Shown: piece after piece, positions 7,278 to 15,168 of the stretch
Position numbering within the stretch: the stretch's first letter is position 1
Layout of the letters: every line of letters begins with the position of its first letter
Assembly (NCBI GenBank): GCA_900317545.1
Contig: ONHE01000120.1
Span: 1 to 36,385, forward strand
Direction of reading: 5' to 3'
DNA length: 36,385 nucleotides
Source of the DNA: an uncultured Prevotella sp.
GTDB taxonomy: Bacteria; Bacteroidota; Bacteroidia; Bacteroidales; Bacteroidaceae
Notes under the pieces: generated by a model
What the model saw: only the letters and a program-made list of their open reading frames with translations
Database searches by the model: none
Told to the model about the DNA's origin: nothing
Made by a program: the position numbers and the translations under genes

Positions 7278-8546
7278 TTACCAACCCAATGTCTTGATGT
7301 ATAATTCACGAATCCATGCACCGACTTTCTCCCAGGTAATCTGGTCGACTTCCTTCTTGCCTTCCTCTGACAGGTAGTTGAAAAGACTTTCGTTATGGCA
7401 GATGCTGTACATGGCGTCGGCTAATGCATGAATATCCCAATAGTCAACCTTTATACAGTTGGTCAATATCTCTGCGCAGCCACTCTGTTTGGATATGATG
7501 GTAGGCGTTCCACATTGCATGGCTTCCAACGGAGAAATGCCAAAGGGTTCACTCACTGAAGGCATTACATATACATCAGATGCCTTCAAGCATTCGTAAA
7601 CTTGCTTGCCGCGCATGAATCCGGGGAAGTGGAAACGGTCAGCGATCCCCCGTTCGGCGACAAGATAGATCATCTGGTCCATCATATCACCTGATCCGGC
7701 CATGCAAAAGCGCACGTTATGCGTACGATGAAGCACCATATTGGCTGCTTCGACAAAGTATTCAGGACCTTTCTGCATGGTCAACCGACCTAAGAAAGTA
7801 ACGATTTTCTCCTTGTTCCGATGATCAGGACGAGGAATATCCTGCCACTCTTGTTTTAATGGATAGACCGCATTATGGACAGTGAAGACCTTTCTCGGAT
7901 CTTGGTGATACTGATTGATAACCGTCTGACGTGTCAATTCACTGACACACATTATACAATCTGCATTGTCCATTCCATCTTTCTCTATTGAGAAGACTGT
8001 TGGATTGACATGCCCTCGGCTACGGTCGAAATCGGTCGCATGAACGTGGATGCAAAGCGGTTTACCACTTACCTGCTTAGCATGAATGCCTGCAGGATAA
8101 GTCAACCAGTCGTGAGCATGAATGATGTCGAAGTCTTCGGACCTCGCAACCACGCCTGCTATAATCGAGTAATTATTGATCTCCTCATGCAAATTGCCTG
8201 GATAGCCTCCGGCAAATTCCATGCATCCGAGATCATTGACATTCATATAACTGAAATCGGAGTATATATGATCGCGGTAACGGAAATACGTTTCAGGATC
8301 CATCACATTCATGATCCTGCCTTTCACATAATCATATTCGACATTGCGCCATACAATCGGAACGCAATTCATCGCGACAATCCTGCAGGCAGATCTATCC
8401 TCATCTCCCCACGGCTTGGGCAGACAGAGAGTGATGTCAACATCTCCCTGTGCGTAAAGGCCTTGAGAAATACCGTAATTAGCAGTCGCGAGTCCGCCGT
8501 ATACATGAGGAGGATACTCCCAACCAAACATCAATACTTTCATCAT
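7278..8546 (-). CDS. GT4-family glycosyltransferase, probable glycogen synthase
   Basis: A 422-residue GT-B fold glycosyltransferase. The N-terminal WEYPPHVYGGLA loop, HAHDWLT, the sugar-nucleotide residues in GRLTMQKG (Arg254, Lys259) and the EPFGISPLE pair (Glu333, Glu341) are the retaining GT4 hallmarks. Homologues in Bacteroidetes sit in the same debranching enzyme-GT-GH57 order and are annotated as glycogen synthases; I infer an alpha-1,4-glucan chain-elongating role. The upstream stop TGA shares one base with the ATG at 8546 (TGATG), with GGAGG just before, so translation is probably coupled. ATG at 8543 and TTG at 8549 are alternative starts. Cytoplasmic. Confidence 0.88.
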   Translation of the reverse strand: MMKVLMFGWEYPPHVYGGLATANYGISQGLYAQGDVDITLCLPKPWGDEDRSACRIVAMNCVPIVWRNVEYDYVKGRIMNVMDPETYFRYRDHIYSDFSYMNVNDLGCMEFAGGYPGNLHEEINNYSIIAGVVARSEDFDIIHAHDWLTYPAGIHAKQVSGKPLCIHVHATDFDRSRGHVNPTVFSIEKDGMDNADCIMCVSELTRQTVINQYHQDPRKVFTVHNAVYPLKQEWQDIPRPDHRNKEKIVTFLGRLTMQKGPEYFVEAANMVLHRTHNVRFCMAGSGDMMDQMIYLVAERGIADRFHFPGFMRGKQVYECLKASDVYVMPSVSEPFGISPLEAMQCGTPTIISKQSGCAEILTNCIKVDYWDIHALADAMYSICHNESLFNYLSEEGKKEVDQITWEKVGAWIRELYIKTLGW

Positions 8547-10504
8547 CAACCCTCCTTATGATATGTATATTTTTCTAACAATTCCATCGTACGCAGGATT
8601 TCGGCCACATTCATGGCAAAGGAAACTGCACCTCGGCCATGGAATGGAGGATTCCCATCAAACAGTTCTGGTATGGTCGTCACACAATGGTTAAACATTT
8701 CTTCCTCATATCCGACCATCTGACGCTCCACAAAACTGAGTCGAGAGCCCTTATAGAGCCTCAGACAGGCTTCCATATAGAATCCTCCTAACCAGGGCCA
8801 GGCCGTGCCCTGATGATAAGCGTAATCCCTTTGTGTCTGTGGGCCGACATACATTGGATTATAGCCGCCACTCTTGGGTGACAAGGAGCGCAATCCTTTC
8901 GGCGTCAGCAGCTCCCGCGTACACACATCAAGAATACTCTTCTTTTGGTCCTGTGACAAAGGCGAGTAATCAAAGGCTACGGGGAAGACCATATTAGGCC
9001 GGACGCTCCAATCAATCATATTGCCATCTACATAATCATACAAATAACCATATTCATTGAGAAAAGTATCGATAAAAGATTCTTTACACTTGGCTGCAAT
9101 GGCTTCCAAGTGGGCTGCCTGGCTTGCATTACCATTTTCGGACAGCATCGATGCGACAAACTTCAATGCATTATACCAAAGTGCATTGAATTCAACGATA
9201 TAGCCGGAACGTGGTACTACCGGACGCCCATTGGCCATGGAATTCATCCATGTCAATGCTTTGTCTCGGCCGCCACGCACAAAAAGTAGCCCATTCGGCT
9301 CAAGCGTCATATTCGGATGCTTGTTGGACTCTATGTACTCGACTATTTCAGCTATAAACTGGCCATAGAGCTTGAAGCATTTTTCACTACCGCACTCTTT
9401 GGCATATTGCTGCACTGCCCAAACCGCCCATAACGGGACGTCCGGTTTATCCATCTCATAGATCTTCACGCTTAGCTCATTTCCATGCATGAACTCGGTT
9501 AAGCCACGCATGGCCGTCCGCATGACCAATTCAAAATAATCGCTTTCCTCGATGGACAAAGTCAAGCCTGGCAATGCAATGAAAGTATCACGGGCCCTGC
9601 ACTTGAACCACGGATATCCGGCCAAAAGATATCGATCGCCATCCTTTGTACGATTGTGAAACTGATGCGCAGCTGTTACCAGGCAATGGAAGAAGTTATC
9701 TCGTGGAACTCGACTTTCAACCTCCGCATCAAATACACGTTTCAAGCCTGTCGTCTTTATGGCAGTTGTAGATCCGGAGAAGACAACGCTTTCGCCTTTC
9801 CGGAGACTTACATCGAAGAAGCCAGGAACATAAAGATCTTCATTCGAAGCATAGCCGCGTTCCTGCTCTTTCGGATATTCGATACCACGATACCAGTCTG
9901 GTTGAAAATGGAATTCATTCTTTCGTGAGAATTGCATATACAGATCGGGGTAACCAGGATACATACATGTTTTGATACCATTCTCCACTTCAACATAGTC
10001 GCGACTTGCCGAACCATTCTCATGCGTAAACTGCCGTACACTCCTGAAAGCCAAGAAAGGACGGAAACGCAATGTCGTAGCTGCATGAGCATCTAACAGT
10101 GTGTAGCGAATAAGTATCCTGTCCTCATAGCGCTGGAAGATAACCTCCCGCTTAAGCAACACATCACCGACCCGATAGATTGTTGTCGGAACCTTGTCGC
10201 AATAGAACTCACGGATATATTTATGACCTTTTGGACTGAAGTTGTTACCCTGGTATTTATGCAGACCCAAGTTAAACTCTGCTCCATGCTGTATGACGGT
10301 AACGTCAAGAGAAGATAGTAAGACATGATTTTCATCATCAAGCTCAGGAACCGGGACAACTAAAAGGCCATGGTATTTACGTGTATTGCAATCCACAATT
10401 GTTGTACAAGAATACGCCCCTGACCGATTGGTTCGGAGAATCTCTCTTGGCAGCGATTCTTCCAGATTTGTCATCAGTGACTTTTCAAATCGTAAATAGC
10501 TCAT
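8546..10504 (-). CDS. glycogen debranching enzyme (amylo-alpha-1,6-glucosidase, GH133-type)
   Basis: A 652-residue protein with an N-terminal GDE_N-like beta-rich domain (about residues 15-250, starting SLPREILRTNRSGAYS with NTRKYHGLLV) and a C-terminal alpha/alpha-barrel (about 290-645) containing GYPWFKCRARDTFIALPGL, WAVWAVQQY and QTQRDYAYHQGTAWPWLGG. The family hydrolyses alpha-1,6 branch points of glycogen. It is the first gene of the operon, driven by a strong consensus promoter at 10584-10615 with a leader of about 70 nt, and it overlaps the GT4 gene by one base. Together the three genes build and trim intracellular glycogen. No signal peptide. Confidence 0.93.
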   Translation of the reverse strand: MSYLRFEKSLMTNLEESLPREILRTNRSGAYSCTTIVDCNTRKYHGLLVVPVPELDDENHVLLSSLDVTVIQHGAEFNLGLHKYQGNNFSPKGHKYIREFYCDKVPTTIYRVGDVLLKREVIFQRYEDRILIRYTLLDAHAATTLRFRPFLAFRSVRQFTHENGSASRDYVEVENGIKTCMYPGYPDLYMQFSRKNEFHFQPDWYRGIEYPKEQERGYASNEDLYVPGFFDVSLRKGESVVFSGSTTAIKTTGLKRVFDAEVESRVPRDNFFHCLVTAAHQFHNRTKDGDRYLLAGYPWFKCRARDTFIALPGLTLSIEESDYFELVMRTAMRGLTEFMHGNELSVKIYEMDKPDVPLWAVWAVQQYAKECGSEKCFKLYGQFIAEIVEYIESNKHPNMTLEPNGLLFVRGGRDKALTWMNSMANGRPVVPRSGYIVEFNALWYNALKFVASMLSENGNASQAAHLEAIAAKCKESFIDTFLNEYGYLYDYVDGNMIDWSVRPNMVFPVAFDYSPLSQDQKKSILDVCTRELLTPKGLRSLSPKSGGYNPMYVGPQTQRDYAYHQGTAWPWLGGFYMEACLRLYKGSRLSFVERQMVGYEEEMFNHCVTTIPELFDGNPPFHGRGAVSFAMNVAEILRTMELLEKYTYHKEG

Positions 10505-10583
10505 AGGTTTTACTTAAGGTATTGATAATCTATTAATCTATTCAGACGTGCCTTGATCTTTCTGGCATCCGTCTTATTTTTCC

Positions 10584-10615
10584 CAAAAGTACAAAAAAAC
10601 AATTTTATTCCCAAA
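10584..10615 (-). promoter_or_regulatory. promoter of the glycogen operon
   Basis: On the minus strand TTTG (10615-10612), a 20-bp spacer and TACTTTTG (10591-10584) match the Bacteroidetes promoter consensus closely. Transcription would start near 10577. Confidence 0.8.
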
Positions 10616-10686
10616 TAAATGGTCTTTTAATTTAAATAAAACTATTTTTTTTATGTTGTAGAATACAAAATTCGTCAAAAGAAATC

Positions 10687-10703
10687 ATTATTTAGGAAAT
10701 AAT
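10687..10703. promoter_or_regulatory. palindromic operator candidate before the Crp-like gene
   Basis: ATTATTT (10687-10693) and AAATAAT (10697-10703) form a perfect inverted repeat with a 3-bp centre, ending 3 bp before the -7 element at 10707. A dimeric regulator bound here would block the promoter, so autorepression by the gene product is one possibility. The AT-rich setting raises the chance of coincidence. Confidence 0.45.
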
Positions 10704-10706
10704 CAT

Positions 10707-10714
10707 TACTTTTG
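10707..10714 (+). promoter_or_regulatory. -7 element of the Crp-like gene
   Basis: TACTTTTG matches the TAnnTTTG consensus and is followed by the ATG 28 bp later. No clear TTTG lies at -33, which would fit a promoter that is regulated or activator-dependent. Confidence 0.65.
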
Positions 10715-10742
10715 CATTTATTAAGGGAAAGATTTGTATGTA

Positions 10743-11447
10743 ATGGTTGCACAAGAAGAAAGCTTAATAGGTGACGTATACGCTCAGATTGAACAATTGT
10801 GGGGACCGTTGTCTGAACAACATCGAGAGCTACTGTTGGCTAATCTTAGAATCCGCCAATACCGGAAGAATGAAATCATTTACAAGGATTTAGAAACGCC
10901 GAAGCAAATGTATTATCTGATTCAAGGAAAGGTCAAGATTTACAAGGACGGTATCGGAGGACGCAACCAGATCATACGCGTCATCAAATCAGGTCAGTTT
11001 TTCGGTTACCGTGCTTTTTTTGCGGAAGAGGATTACAAAACAGCCGGCACTGCCCTTGAACCGACCTTCATCGCCTTGATACCAACTGAAATTGTAGTGG
11101 ATCTGATGAAGACCAACAGCAATATCTGCTTTTTTTATATCAAGACGTTAGCTGCGGAATTGGGTGTTTCTGATGAAAAGATCATCAGTCTGACACAAAA
11201 ACACATCCGCGGACGGCTTGCCGAAGCGCTGCTGTTTCTGAAAGACTGCTACGGAGTGGAGGAAGACGGCTCCACATTGAGTATTTACCTGAGCCGAGAA
11301 GATCTCGCAAACCTCTCCAGCATGACCACCAGCAACGCAATCAGAACTCTTTCCAGCTTCTCAAACGAGAAACTCGTCGCCATTGATGGCCGAAAAATCA
11401 AATTAATCAACGAAGAAGAGCTTCAGAAAGTCTCCAAATTAGGATGA
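10743..11447 (+). CDS. Crp/Fnr-family transcriptional regulator
   Basis: A 234-residue regulator with a cyclic-nucleotide-binding-type beta-roll (about residues 25-120), a long dimerisation helix (about 120-150) and a winged helix-turn-helix near 184-222 (LSREDLANLSSMTTSNAIRTL). The effector pocket region reads SGQFFGYRAFFAEEDYKTAGTA, without the Glu and Arg-Ser/Thr pair used by E. coli CRP to hold cAMP, so cAMP is probably not the ligand. There are no Fnr-type cysteine clusters. The frame begins with TTG at 10734, but ATG at 10743 is the better start. It diverges from the glycogen operon; control of that operon or of itself through 10687-10703 is inferred, not shown. Confidence 0.9.
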   Translation: MVAQEESLIGDVYAQIEQLWGPLSEQHRELLLANLRIRQYRKNEIIYKDLETPKQMYYLIQGKVKIYKDGIGGRNQIIRVIKSGQFFGYRAFFAEEDYKTAGTALEPTFIALIPTEIVVDLMKTNSNICFFYIKTLAAELGVSDEKIISLTQKHIRGRLAEALLFLKDCYGVEEDGSTLSIYLSREDLANLSSMTTSNAIRTLSSFSNEKLVAIDGRKIKLINEEELQKVSKLG

Positions 11448-11757
11448 ACCGCAGCCAGGCATTCACCTTACGACAGGGAACGAATCTAAAGTTAGTGAGC
11501 GTAATATCCTTTATTGTAATCTCACCGTTACCCGTTGCGGAGAGTAGAAACGCCGGTTCAACAGCAGCAAATCGGACCACTGACAGGCAACACCTTGCTC
11601 TGTGAGAGATCAACTGCTGTCATGCTATCTGCCCCGATGGCTTTCAGGTCAATAACAGATTGATAATTGATCCTCTCTACATCGAACACGTCATTCGTGG
11701 ATCCTTTTCGCGGGTTGGCTCACGCCTTGAACGGGAAATCTCACGAGATCACCTACC
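11448..11757. other. gene-free stretch between the Crp-like gene and the Spy-like gene
   Basis: This 310-bp convergent interval shows no protein-coding pattern I can support. It has only weak inverted repeats, such as ATCTC-GAGAT near 11739, and no convincing terminator with a T run. Confidence 0.45.
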
Positions 11758-12198
11758 CTATCGGTCGTCTTTATTGATGGCGCGACGGAATTCCTGACGA
11801 TGGAATCGATCTTCAGCCTTGATGATCTGCAGCACTTTTCGAGCCGGAAGCACCTGCATAAATTTTCTATGATATTTGCGTTGCAGTTCTTTCATTTGTA
11901 TATCGGCTTCGTCCTGCTTGGCTATGGCTTCCTCACATGCCTTATCGTCATTGAGGTCCACGTGACGGTATCGTCCCCTTGAAGCAAATAAAACGCGTTG
12001 CTTGTTCATCATCTCGCGATACAGAGGGAAAAATGTTGACGCTTCCTGCGGAGTCAGTGCAGCTTTCATAGTGATATATTGCTCCAAGTCTGCCTGAAAT
12101 TTGGCGGGATCGAATCTTGGCCGCCGATTCTGCCCAGCTACGGTCGTCGACAACAATAATGCGATGATACAAAAACTAAATCTCTGAAACATAGGCAT
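11758..12198 (-). CDS. Spy/CpxP-like periplasmic protein
   Basis: A small secreted protein of about 146 residues. A hydrophobic signal segment (FSFCIIALLLSTTVAG) ends at a probable cleavage site before QNRRP. The mature part is highly charged and helical. It contains ALTPQEASTFFPLYREMMNKQR, the LTxxQ-like pattern of Bacteroidetes proteins often found next to ECF sigma factors and related to Spy/CpxP chaperones. The start is uncertain: ATG at 12210, 12198 or 12192 are possible, and AGGAG lies just before 12198. It overlaps the end of the upstream anti-sigma-like gene, so it is co-translated with it. A role in sensing envelope stress is inferred. Confidence 0.7.
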   Translation of the reverse strand: MPMFQRFSFCIIALLLSTTVAGQNRRPRFDPAKFQADLEQYITMKAALTPQEASTFFPLYREMMNKQRVLFASRGRYRHVDLNDDKACEEAIAKQDEADIQMKELQRKYHRKFMQVLPARKVLQIIKAEDRFHRQEFRRAINKDDR

Positions 12199-12547
12199 AA
12201 ATCTCCTCATTATCTATCATCGTATAATCGGCCGCCTGATCGAACACGGAATAGGCGGCAGGCTGGGAACATGCAGATGGATGAGCGTGATTGGCAGTAA
12301 CATTGTCCTTCTCCCGCTCATTGAACAACACGCTCACGCTGAGTACGGCTACCCAAAAGCAGGCCGCAGCCAACAATGCAGGCCGCAGTCTATGCCATAA
12401 GCCTGACTGTATCTTGATGACACGGGCATCTGTCTCCGGCAACTTTGTCATCATCTGAGAGGTAAAGTTATCGAAATAGTGTTCTGGAACCCGGAACGGT
12501 GTCTGTTTTCCAAATCTTTGTTCAAGCTCCTTTTCTTCTTTGACCAT
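12176..12547 (-). CDS. probable anti-sigma factor, single-pass membrane protein
   Basis: A 123-residue protein with an N-terminal cytoplasmic part containing PFRVPEHYFDNFTSQMMTKLP, a pattern common in short Bacteroidetes proteins encoded after ECF sigma factors. One membrane segment follows at about residues 54-74 (LLAAACFWVAVLSVSVLF), then a periplasmic tail of about 45 residues. It lies 87 bp after the ECF sigma gene and overlaps the Spy-like gene by about 20 bp. The arrangement suggests it holds the sigma factor at the membrane until an envelope signal arrives. It has no recognisable zinc-binding HxxxCxxC motif, so the mechanism would differ from ZAS-type anti-sigma factors. Function is inferred from topology and context. 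Confidence 0.65.
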   Translation of the reverse strand: MVKEEKELEQRFGKQTPFRVPEHYFDNFTSQMMTKLPETDARVIKIQSGLWHRLRPALLAAACFWVAVLSVSVLFNEREKDNVTANHAHPSACSQPAAYSVFDQAADYTMIDNEEIYAYVSEI

Positions 12548-12634
12548 GTTATATTTTATTTATCTATTTGACGCATGACAAGTAAAATGGTTTAATTTCA
12601 ACCGACAGGTTTCTTCCGAACGATCCAATCTTTT

Positions 12635-13180
12635 TCACTCCCTATGTCTCAGGTACTCCGTGATCTTCTGTACGGCGAGATGATAGTTGGCCTTCAGTGC
12701 TCCTTCCGACGTCCCGAGTATCTTGCTGATCTCGCTATACTTCATCTCGTCGAAGTATCTGAGCGTGAATACGGTACGCTGTGCGTCAGGCAGACGCGCA
12801 ACAGCTTCTTGCAGAAGGGCCTGTGCGCTGTCTCCGTCGAAATATTCATCAGCCATCATCCGGTTGGCGACCGACAAGTCTTCGTCTGCACTGATCCTTG
12901 CAGCCGATTTCTGCTTACGGAGGAAATCAAGCGACTCATTGATAGCAATGCTGTACAACCAAGTCGAAAACTTGGACAAACGCTGGAAGTTATCCATATT
13001 GTTCCAAGCCTTAATGAACGTGTTTTGCATCACGTCGTTCGCATCCTCATGGTTGAGCACAATATGACGGATCTTCCAATAGAGTGGTTCACTGTACCGG
13101 CGAACGATCTCTTCGAAAGCCCGCCTTCGTGTCAGCGGATCCGCCAACTGCTTCAACAGCTTGTCATCTGCACTTGCCAT
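12635..13180 (-). CDS. ECF (sigma-70 family) RNA polymerase sigma factor
   Basis: A 181-residue group IV sigma factor. Region 2 spans about residues 20-90 (FEEIVRRYSEPLYW, DANDVMQNTFIKAW, KFSTWLYSIAINESLDFLRK) and region 4 about 125-178 (LPDAQRTVFTLRYFDEMKYSEISKILGTSEGALKAN, partly quoted features). It lacks regions 1 and 3, as usual for the ECF class. It starts 3 bp after the L,D-transpeptidase stop and is followed by a probable anti-sigma protein, so it likely directs a regulon responding to envelope conditions. No promoter of its own is visible in the 3-bp gap; it is presumably transcribed with the genes upstream. Confidence 0.93.
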   Translation of the reverse strand: MASADDKLLKQLADPLTRRRAFEEIVRRYSEPLYWKIRHIVLNHEDANDVMQNTFIKAWNNMDNFQRLSKFSTWLYSIAINESLDFLRKQKSAARISADEDLSVANRMMADEYFDGDSAQALLQEAVARLPDAQRTVFTLRYFDEMKYSEISKILGTSEGALKANYHLAVQKITEYLRHRE

Positions 13181-13183
13181 CAG

Positions 13184-14758
13184 CTATTGATATGGTGTGA
13201 GACATTGGTTAATGACACGATCGTAACCATACACGTCTTGATATTGCATCAGATGTCCTTGACGATCGCTGACGATCGTGTGATAAGTGATGAAGACAGG
13301 AACCTGCGGTGTGACCGCCACACTACCTAACAGCATGCGCCTGTTCAGCGTGTCAGGAGCCGCATCTTCCGTCTTTCCGGCATTCCGAAGGGCACCATGC
13401 CCGAGCCCAGAGACATCGGCCGTCATGGTATAACGTATCTTGTCCATCGTCATCTGATCCTTGTTTTGCAACATGAAGACGGCAAGATCGTAGGGGTTTT
13501 CAACTCTCACGCAACCATGGGAGACACCTCTGTTGTCGCGTGCGAAGAATGCCCGTGACGAGGTGTCATGCAGATAGATAGAGAATTCATTGTCAAAACG
13601 GAAGATAATCCGCCCTAAGGCATTACCTTCGCCACCCTCCTGAACAACACTGTAGTCACCGCTCAGCAGCATGGAAGGTGTCACTTCGGCTACGTCCACA
13701 ACCTTTCCGGTACGCCGTTCACGCACGAAGTAACGATGCTGGTCAAAATATTGGATATTTCCGACGTGAGGGACAATGCTCTTTTGGACAATGCTTCGCG
13801 GGATGACCCATTGCGGGTTGATGTCCATACGCTTGATCCGACTGGTCAAGAGCGGTGTTTTAGTTTCTAATGCGCCACATCCTATCCGCATCATCAGATG
13901 CTCTTCACCATCATAAGCATCTAAATGAAACGAAGGGATATTGACCACCACACATTTGGAATGCAGCTCCGGCCGGTCTTTGAGGCGCCAGCGGTAACGC
14001 TCCATGTTAGCCATGATTTTCGAACGGACCATCTTCATGGAATCAGGATGATTGAGCAGGCGACTCAATCGGACATACATGGGATGACGCGGTTGGACAG
14101 AACGCAGAAAGGCGCCGATGCTGTCAACATGAATCTTACACAGGGCGGCATCGTAAACCGACTTGTCCGGAAGTTCCATATCAAGGTCAAATAATCTCAC
14201 ATAGTTCACCCGCACAGAATCGCTGTCACGCACATCGAGACGGTTGAAGACGGCTAAGGGATTGAGAAATCCATAACGTTGCCCCATTGAATATCGCAGA
14301 TAGGCCTTCGTGAGATGATATTCCAAACGAGCCATAACCTGATTGATGCGATTAGAAGCGGTGTCAAAGTCCAACGTGCGGACATGTTTCAGATCTGCTT
14401 CAATTTCCGGAACACAGAACTTCTTGGGCGAAAACCCTATCCTGCCCACCTCTCTCAGGAAAGCCAGCAACGTGTCTGCCCTGCTGTCAATACCCTTCCG
14501 GTCAATCCAGAGGAAATCGCCTCGTGACCGATAGTAGCCCTTCGTTCGGTTGTCTGCTGTCGTTCGATCCTTGTCTTCTGCTATGATTTGATCGATGGAT
14601 CGGCGAATGGCATGTGAATTCAACGCAAATGCCGACGAGTCTATATAGCGATAGTCACCCAAAAGAAGATGTCTGTTGGGATTACCGATTCTTTCTTGGC
14701 ATGACGTAAATACTCCTGCCATGAGAAAGAAAAAAAATAAAAGCCGTGGAAATTTCAA
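13184..14758 (-). CDS. L,D-transpeptidase (YkuD domain, YcbB-like) lipoprotein
   Basis: A 524-residue secreted protein. The N-terminus MKFPRLLFFFFLMAGVFTSC is a lipoprotein-type signal with Cys20 as the probable lipidated residue. Residues about 40-260 form the YcbB-like scaffold domain (LREVGRIGFSPKKF and following helices). The YkuD catalytic domain follows (about 268-450), with SIYLHDT and the active-site motif SHGCVR, nucleophile Cys416 and His414. These enzymes make 3-3 cross-links in peptidoglycan or attach proteins to it. It is separated by 6 bp from the small sorting-domain gene upstream and by 3 bp from the ECF sigma gene downstream, so envelope remodelling and sigma-factor signalling are linked in one transcript. 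Confidence 0.92.
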   Translation of the reverse strand: MKFPRLLFFFFLMAGVFTSCQERIGNPNRHLLLGDYRYIDSSAFALNSHAIRRSIDQIIAEDKDRTTADNRTKGYYRSRGDFLWIDRKGIDSRADTLLAFLREVGRIGFSPKKFCVPEIEADLKHVRTLDFDTASNRINQVMARLEYHLTKAYLRYSMGQRYGFLNPLAVFNRLDVRDSDSVRVNYVRLFDLDMELPDKSVYDAALCKIHVDSIGAFLRSVQPRHPMYVRLSRLLNHPDSMKMVRSKIMANMERYRWRLKDRPELHSKCVVVNIPSFHLDAYDGEEHLMMRIGCGALETKTPLLTSRIKRMDINPQWVIPRSIVQKSIVPHVGNIQYFDQHRYFVRERRTGKVVDVAEVTPSMLLSGDYSVVQEGGEGNALGRIIFRFDNEFSIYLHDTSSRAFFARDNRGVSHGCVRVENPYDLAVFMLQNKDQMTMDKIRYTMTADVSGLGHGALRNAGKTEDAAPDTLNRRMLLGSVAVTPQVPVFITYHTIVSDRQGHLMQYQDVYGYDRVINQCLTPYQ

Positions 14759-14764
14759 AAGATC

Positions 14765-15073
14765 TTATCTGATGGATATCTTGCGGACCACCTTTCCTAC
14801 CTTTATTATATAGCAACCTTTAGGCAGATTCAAGTCTATACGCCTGTCAGGATCCTCTATTTTGACACTCATTATCCTGACGCCTGCTACGTTATACACC
14901 TGCAGAACCTCGCCCGCAGCTCCTGTTATATGCAGGGTCGACTCTGAAACAGTCACGGTAATCGTATAAGCTTCTATGCTTGCCGCCTCACTGCTATATT
15001 CGGCCCGAAGCTGAATCGGCACTCCTAAGAGCAAGACTGCAACAAATGCCACAGCAAGTATATTTCCTTTCAT
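14765..15073 (-). CDS. small secreted protein consisting mainly of a T9SS type A-like sorting domain
   Basis: A 102-residue protein. Residues 1-24 are a signal peptide (VAFVAVLLLGVPIQLRA). After a short linker, residues about 42-102 resemble the C-terminal sorting domain of type IX secretion cargo: LHITGAAGEVLQVYNVAGVRI, partly variable, then a turn, LPKGCYIIKVGK and the ending VRKISIR. There is almost no cargo between signal and sorting domain. Many such short proteins occur in Prevotella and relatives. It is the first gene of the operon with the L,D-transpeptidase and ECF sigma factor, with a -7 element TACCTTTG at 15098-15105. Whether it is exported as a small surface protein or is a remnant of a larger cargo is open. 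Confidence 0.72.
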   Translation of the reverse strand: MKGNILAVAFVAVLLLGVPIQLRAEYSSEAASIEAYTITVTVSESTLHITGAAGEVLQVYNVAGVRIMSVKIEDPDRRIDLNLPKGCYIIKVGKVVRKISIR

Positions 15074-15097
15074 ACGCGTATTTCTAATGTATCATTA

Positions 15098-15105
15098 CAA
15101 AGGTA
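15098..15105 (-). promoter_or_regulatory. -7 element of the envelope/ECF operon
   Basis: The minus strand reads TACCTTTG, a match to TAnnTTTG, 24 bp before the ATG at 15073. The -33 region is AT-rich, with no exact TTTG at the usual distance. Confidence 0.6.
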
Positions 15106-15168
15106 ACTTTATTATTTGACAATGAAAAACTTGTGTATGAAAATGACATCGCATTTAAAATTATTTAA

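Noticed and set aside
7278..8546. Classical GT5 starch synthase (GlgA)
   Set aside because: The KxGGL-type N-terminal motif of GT5 is missing and the EPFGISPLE pair and overall length fit GT4.
11739..11750. Palindrome ATCTC-GAGAT as terminator of the Spy-like gene
   Set aside because: The stem is short with a two-base loop and no T run.
12644..13330. A 228-codon plus-strand open frame opposite the ECF sigma gene and the end of the L,D-transpeptidase gene
   Set aside because: Antisense to two well-supported genes; composition does not resemble a real protein.
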